IMG/VR virus record: IMGVR_UViG_3300030106_006063
Span: 14,201 to 48,427 of that record
Origin: a virus
Direction: 5' to 3' (one strand)
Length of the DNA: 34,227 bases
Part shown: positions 33,514 through 34,227 of the stretch, in pieces
Position numbering within the stretch: the first letter of the stretch is position 1
How the letters are laid out: every line of letters starts with the position of its first letter
Notes under the pieces: generated by a model
What the model was told of the DNA's origin: nothing
What the model saw: only the letters and a program-made list of their open reading frames with translations
The model's database searches: none
Program-made: the position numbers and the translations under genes

Positions 33514-33522
33514 AATCGTTGT
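33500..33522 (+). terminator. 9-bp hairpin with the stop codon in its loop
   Basis: ACAACGATT (33500-33508) pairs perfectly with AATCGTTGT (33514-33522). The loop CCTGA contains the TGA (33511-33513) of the zincin gene, and TTCTCGTTCCC follows the stem. The stem is A/T-rich, but the position and the T-rich end make it a fair terminator candidate for the long + strand run. Confidence 0.55.
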
Positions 33523-33570
33523 TTCTCGTTCCCAAAATCGGTAATGAAAATCGCGGTTTGTGTCATTTTG

Positions 33571-33588
33571 GATACAAAAGATACAAAA
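33571..33588 (+). repeat. Tandem 9-bp direct repeats, possible operator
   Basis: GATACAAAA is repeated head to tail (33571-33579 and 33580-33588) in the 172-nt gap ahead of the lysine-rich HTH-like gene. The gap also contains AAAATCG twice (33534-33540 and 33557-33563). Such close direct repeats are typical of regulator binding sites or iterons. I cannot assign a protein. Confidence 0.35.
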
Positions 33589-33685
33589 GGCTGCAAAGCC
33601 GCACTTACTTTGAATAAGATTTACTAGTACATTCTGAGCGACAAAAGATTTTGTCCCCAACAGACTGACGGAACAAGACAAACAG

Positions 33686-33979
33686 ATGGCGAAGAAAGCT
33701 AAAAAAGCGAAAGCTCCCGCAGATAAAGCTGCAACCAATGCAGCTCGCAAGTACGGCGAGCAGGAACGCTATTACTACGACTACGATGATCTGGCAAAGA
33801 TCACCGGGAAGAGTCGAAACGCTCTTTACCAAGCGACAGCGAGAGGCACGCTCGATCCGTCAGATTTCGAAGCGGTGCTGTACTTTGTGGCACGGCACGC
33901 CACGCTGGATCGGAAGAAGAAATTTGTCGAGTACATCTTGGATCCTAGCAGCGGCGCGAACCCCGCGAAAAAGAAGTAG
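33686..33979 (+). CDS. Lysine-rich HTH-like small protein, 97 aa
   Basis: A basic head (MAKKAKKAKAPADKAATNAA) and basic tail (GANPAKKK) flank a likely helix-turn-helix: DLAKITGKSRNALYQATARG, then PSDFEAVLYFVARH. The type is AlpA/MerR-like or a small transcription/packaging regulator. A terminase small subunit, also an HTH protein of this size, is possible, but no large subunit is recognisable on the + side. Its start is supported only by a weak purine-rich site (GGAACAAG). Lysine tails suggest non-specific DNA contact. Confidence 0.7.
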   Translation: MAKKAKKAKAPADKAATNAARKYGEQERYYYDYDDLAKITGKSRNALYQATARGTLDPSDFEAVLYFVARHATLDRKKKFVEYILDPSSGANPAKKK

Positions 33980-33981
33980 AG

Positions 33982-34128
33982 CTACCGCCTTTCCGCCCTG
34001 CAGGCGGCGCAATCATCTTCATTGTTGTCTTGCGATTTCCGCTGCGCAAGTAGCTTCTCGCATGCGGCAATGACTTCGCGCAAACGCTGCGACGTTAGCC
34101 CGCTCAAAATCTCTAGAAGGTAATTCAT
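33982..34128 (-). CDS. Minus-strand 48-aa small helical protein
   Basis: On the minus strand, ATG at 34128-34126 follows GAGGCGG and runs to TAG at 33984-33982. The product (MNYLLEILSGLTSQRLREVI, then EKLLAQRKS, then a CAAC pair near the C-terminus) is amphipathic and helical. The ATG overlaps the stop of another minus-strand gene (ATGA), the usual phage arrangement for coupled genes. It ends 2 nt from the end of the convergent + strand gene. No family recognised. Confidence 0.55.
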   Translation of the reverse strand: MNYLLEILSGLTSQRLREVIAACEKLLAQRKSQDNNEDDCAACRAERR

Positions 34129-34227
34129 CCGCCTCGCCCGCTTTGGTTTCTATTGTTGCCTGTGATCATTGCCCGCTCTCCGCCTCGCTTGCTGTAATGG
34201 CTGGCTGTGGTGGCTGGCTCGTGGAGT
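34125..34227 (-). CDS. C-terminal end of a minus-strand gene (partial)
   Basis: On the minus strand, the frame ending at TGA 34127-34125 is open to the window edge (33 residues). It ends with a basic, Gly/Asn/Arg-rich tail (ITGNNRNQSGRGG). The 4-nt overlap with the 48-aa gene supports it. Such basic tails are common at the ends of DNA-handling phage proteins, for example terminases, but that is not evidence of identity. It marks a change of transcription direction. Confidence 0.5.
   Translation of the reverse strand, partial: LHEPATTASHYSKRGGERAMITGNNRNQSGRGG

Noticed and set aside
1-34227. CRISPR arrays, insertion sequences, rRNA genes and complete standard tRNA genes
   Set aside because: Looked for and not seen: no spaced repeats, transposase motifs, rRNA segments or full cloverleaf.

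Overview
The window looks like about 34 kb of a tailed-bacteriophage (or prophage) genome. Nearly all genes lie on the + strand, are packed with 4-26 nt overlaps, and carry Shine-Dalgarno sites. The strand switches only in the last 250 bases. No tail sheath, portal, terminase, polymerase or classic endolysin can be recognised here. The three ejection-type proteins ahead of one enormous virion-type polyprotein suggest a short-tailed (podovirus-like) phage. A tyrosine integrase suggests it is or was temperate. The host cannot be fixed from the sequence. The DNRLRE-type fibre proteins and a Cys-rich secreted-type protein only weakly suggest a planctomycete-like or other environmental Gram-negative host.

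Layout. (1) 1-2.8 kb: the end of an unknown gene, two fibre-like proteins and a tandem pair of DNRLRE-like proteins. (2) 2.9-18.9 kb: three probable internal virion proteins, then an 11.9 kb gene for a 3961-aa 'polyvalent' protein. It has a membrane-active N-terminus, a DdrB/ParB-like domain, a Strawberry-notch-type SF2 helicase, an HEAGH zincin and an LPD38-like region. This is the kind of protein injected with the DNA to protect it or take over the cell. (3) 18.9-21.6 kb: a Snase-like nuclease, four small membrane proteins and a papain-like cysteine peptidase, all translationally coupled. (4) 21.6-24.3 kb: a recombination set of YqaJ/lambda-type exonuclease, probable single-strand annealing protein and SbcC-like ATPase. 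(5) 24.3-28.3 kb: replication and DNA handling, with a ParB-like protein, SF2 helicase, possible DnaB-N-like protein, HNH nuclease and small proteins. (6) 28.3-31.3 kb: a lysogeny and modification block, with a zinc/HTH protein (excisionase-like), integrase, a tRNA T-arm-like sequence (possible attP) and a C5 cytosine methyltransferase. (7) 31.3-34.0 kb: accessory genes, a 365-nt structured non-coding stretch, a calcineurin-like phosphatase, a mini-zincin and a lysine-rich HTH-like protein. (8) 33.98-34.23 kb: two minus-strand genes (a 48-aa gene and the end of another).

Most unusual: inside the methyltransferase gene, the +1 frame encodes a 145-aa protein whose motifs match a recognisable phage protein family ('SGTMRNG ... 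EWLMGFP'). The methyltransferase's own motifs VI-VIII and C-terminus use the same nucleotides, so this looks like true overprinting. Other points of interest are the phage papain-like peptidase, a possible second nested ORF inside the giant gene, a T-arm-like sequence beside the integrase region, and several hairpins that overlap stop codons at module ends.
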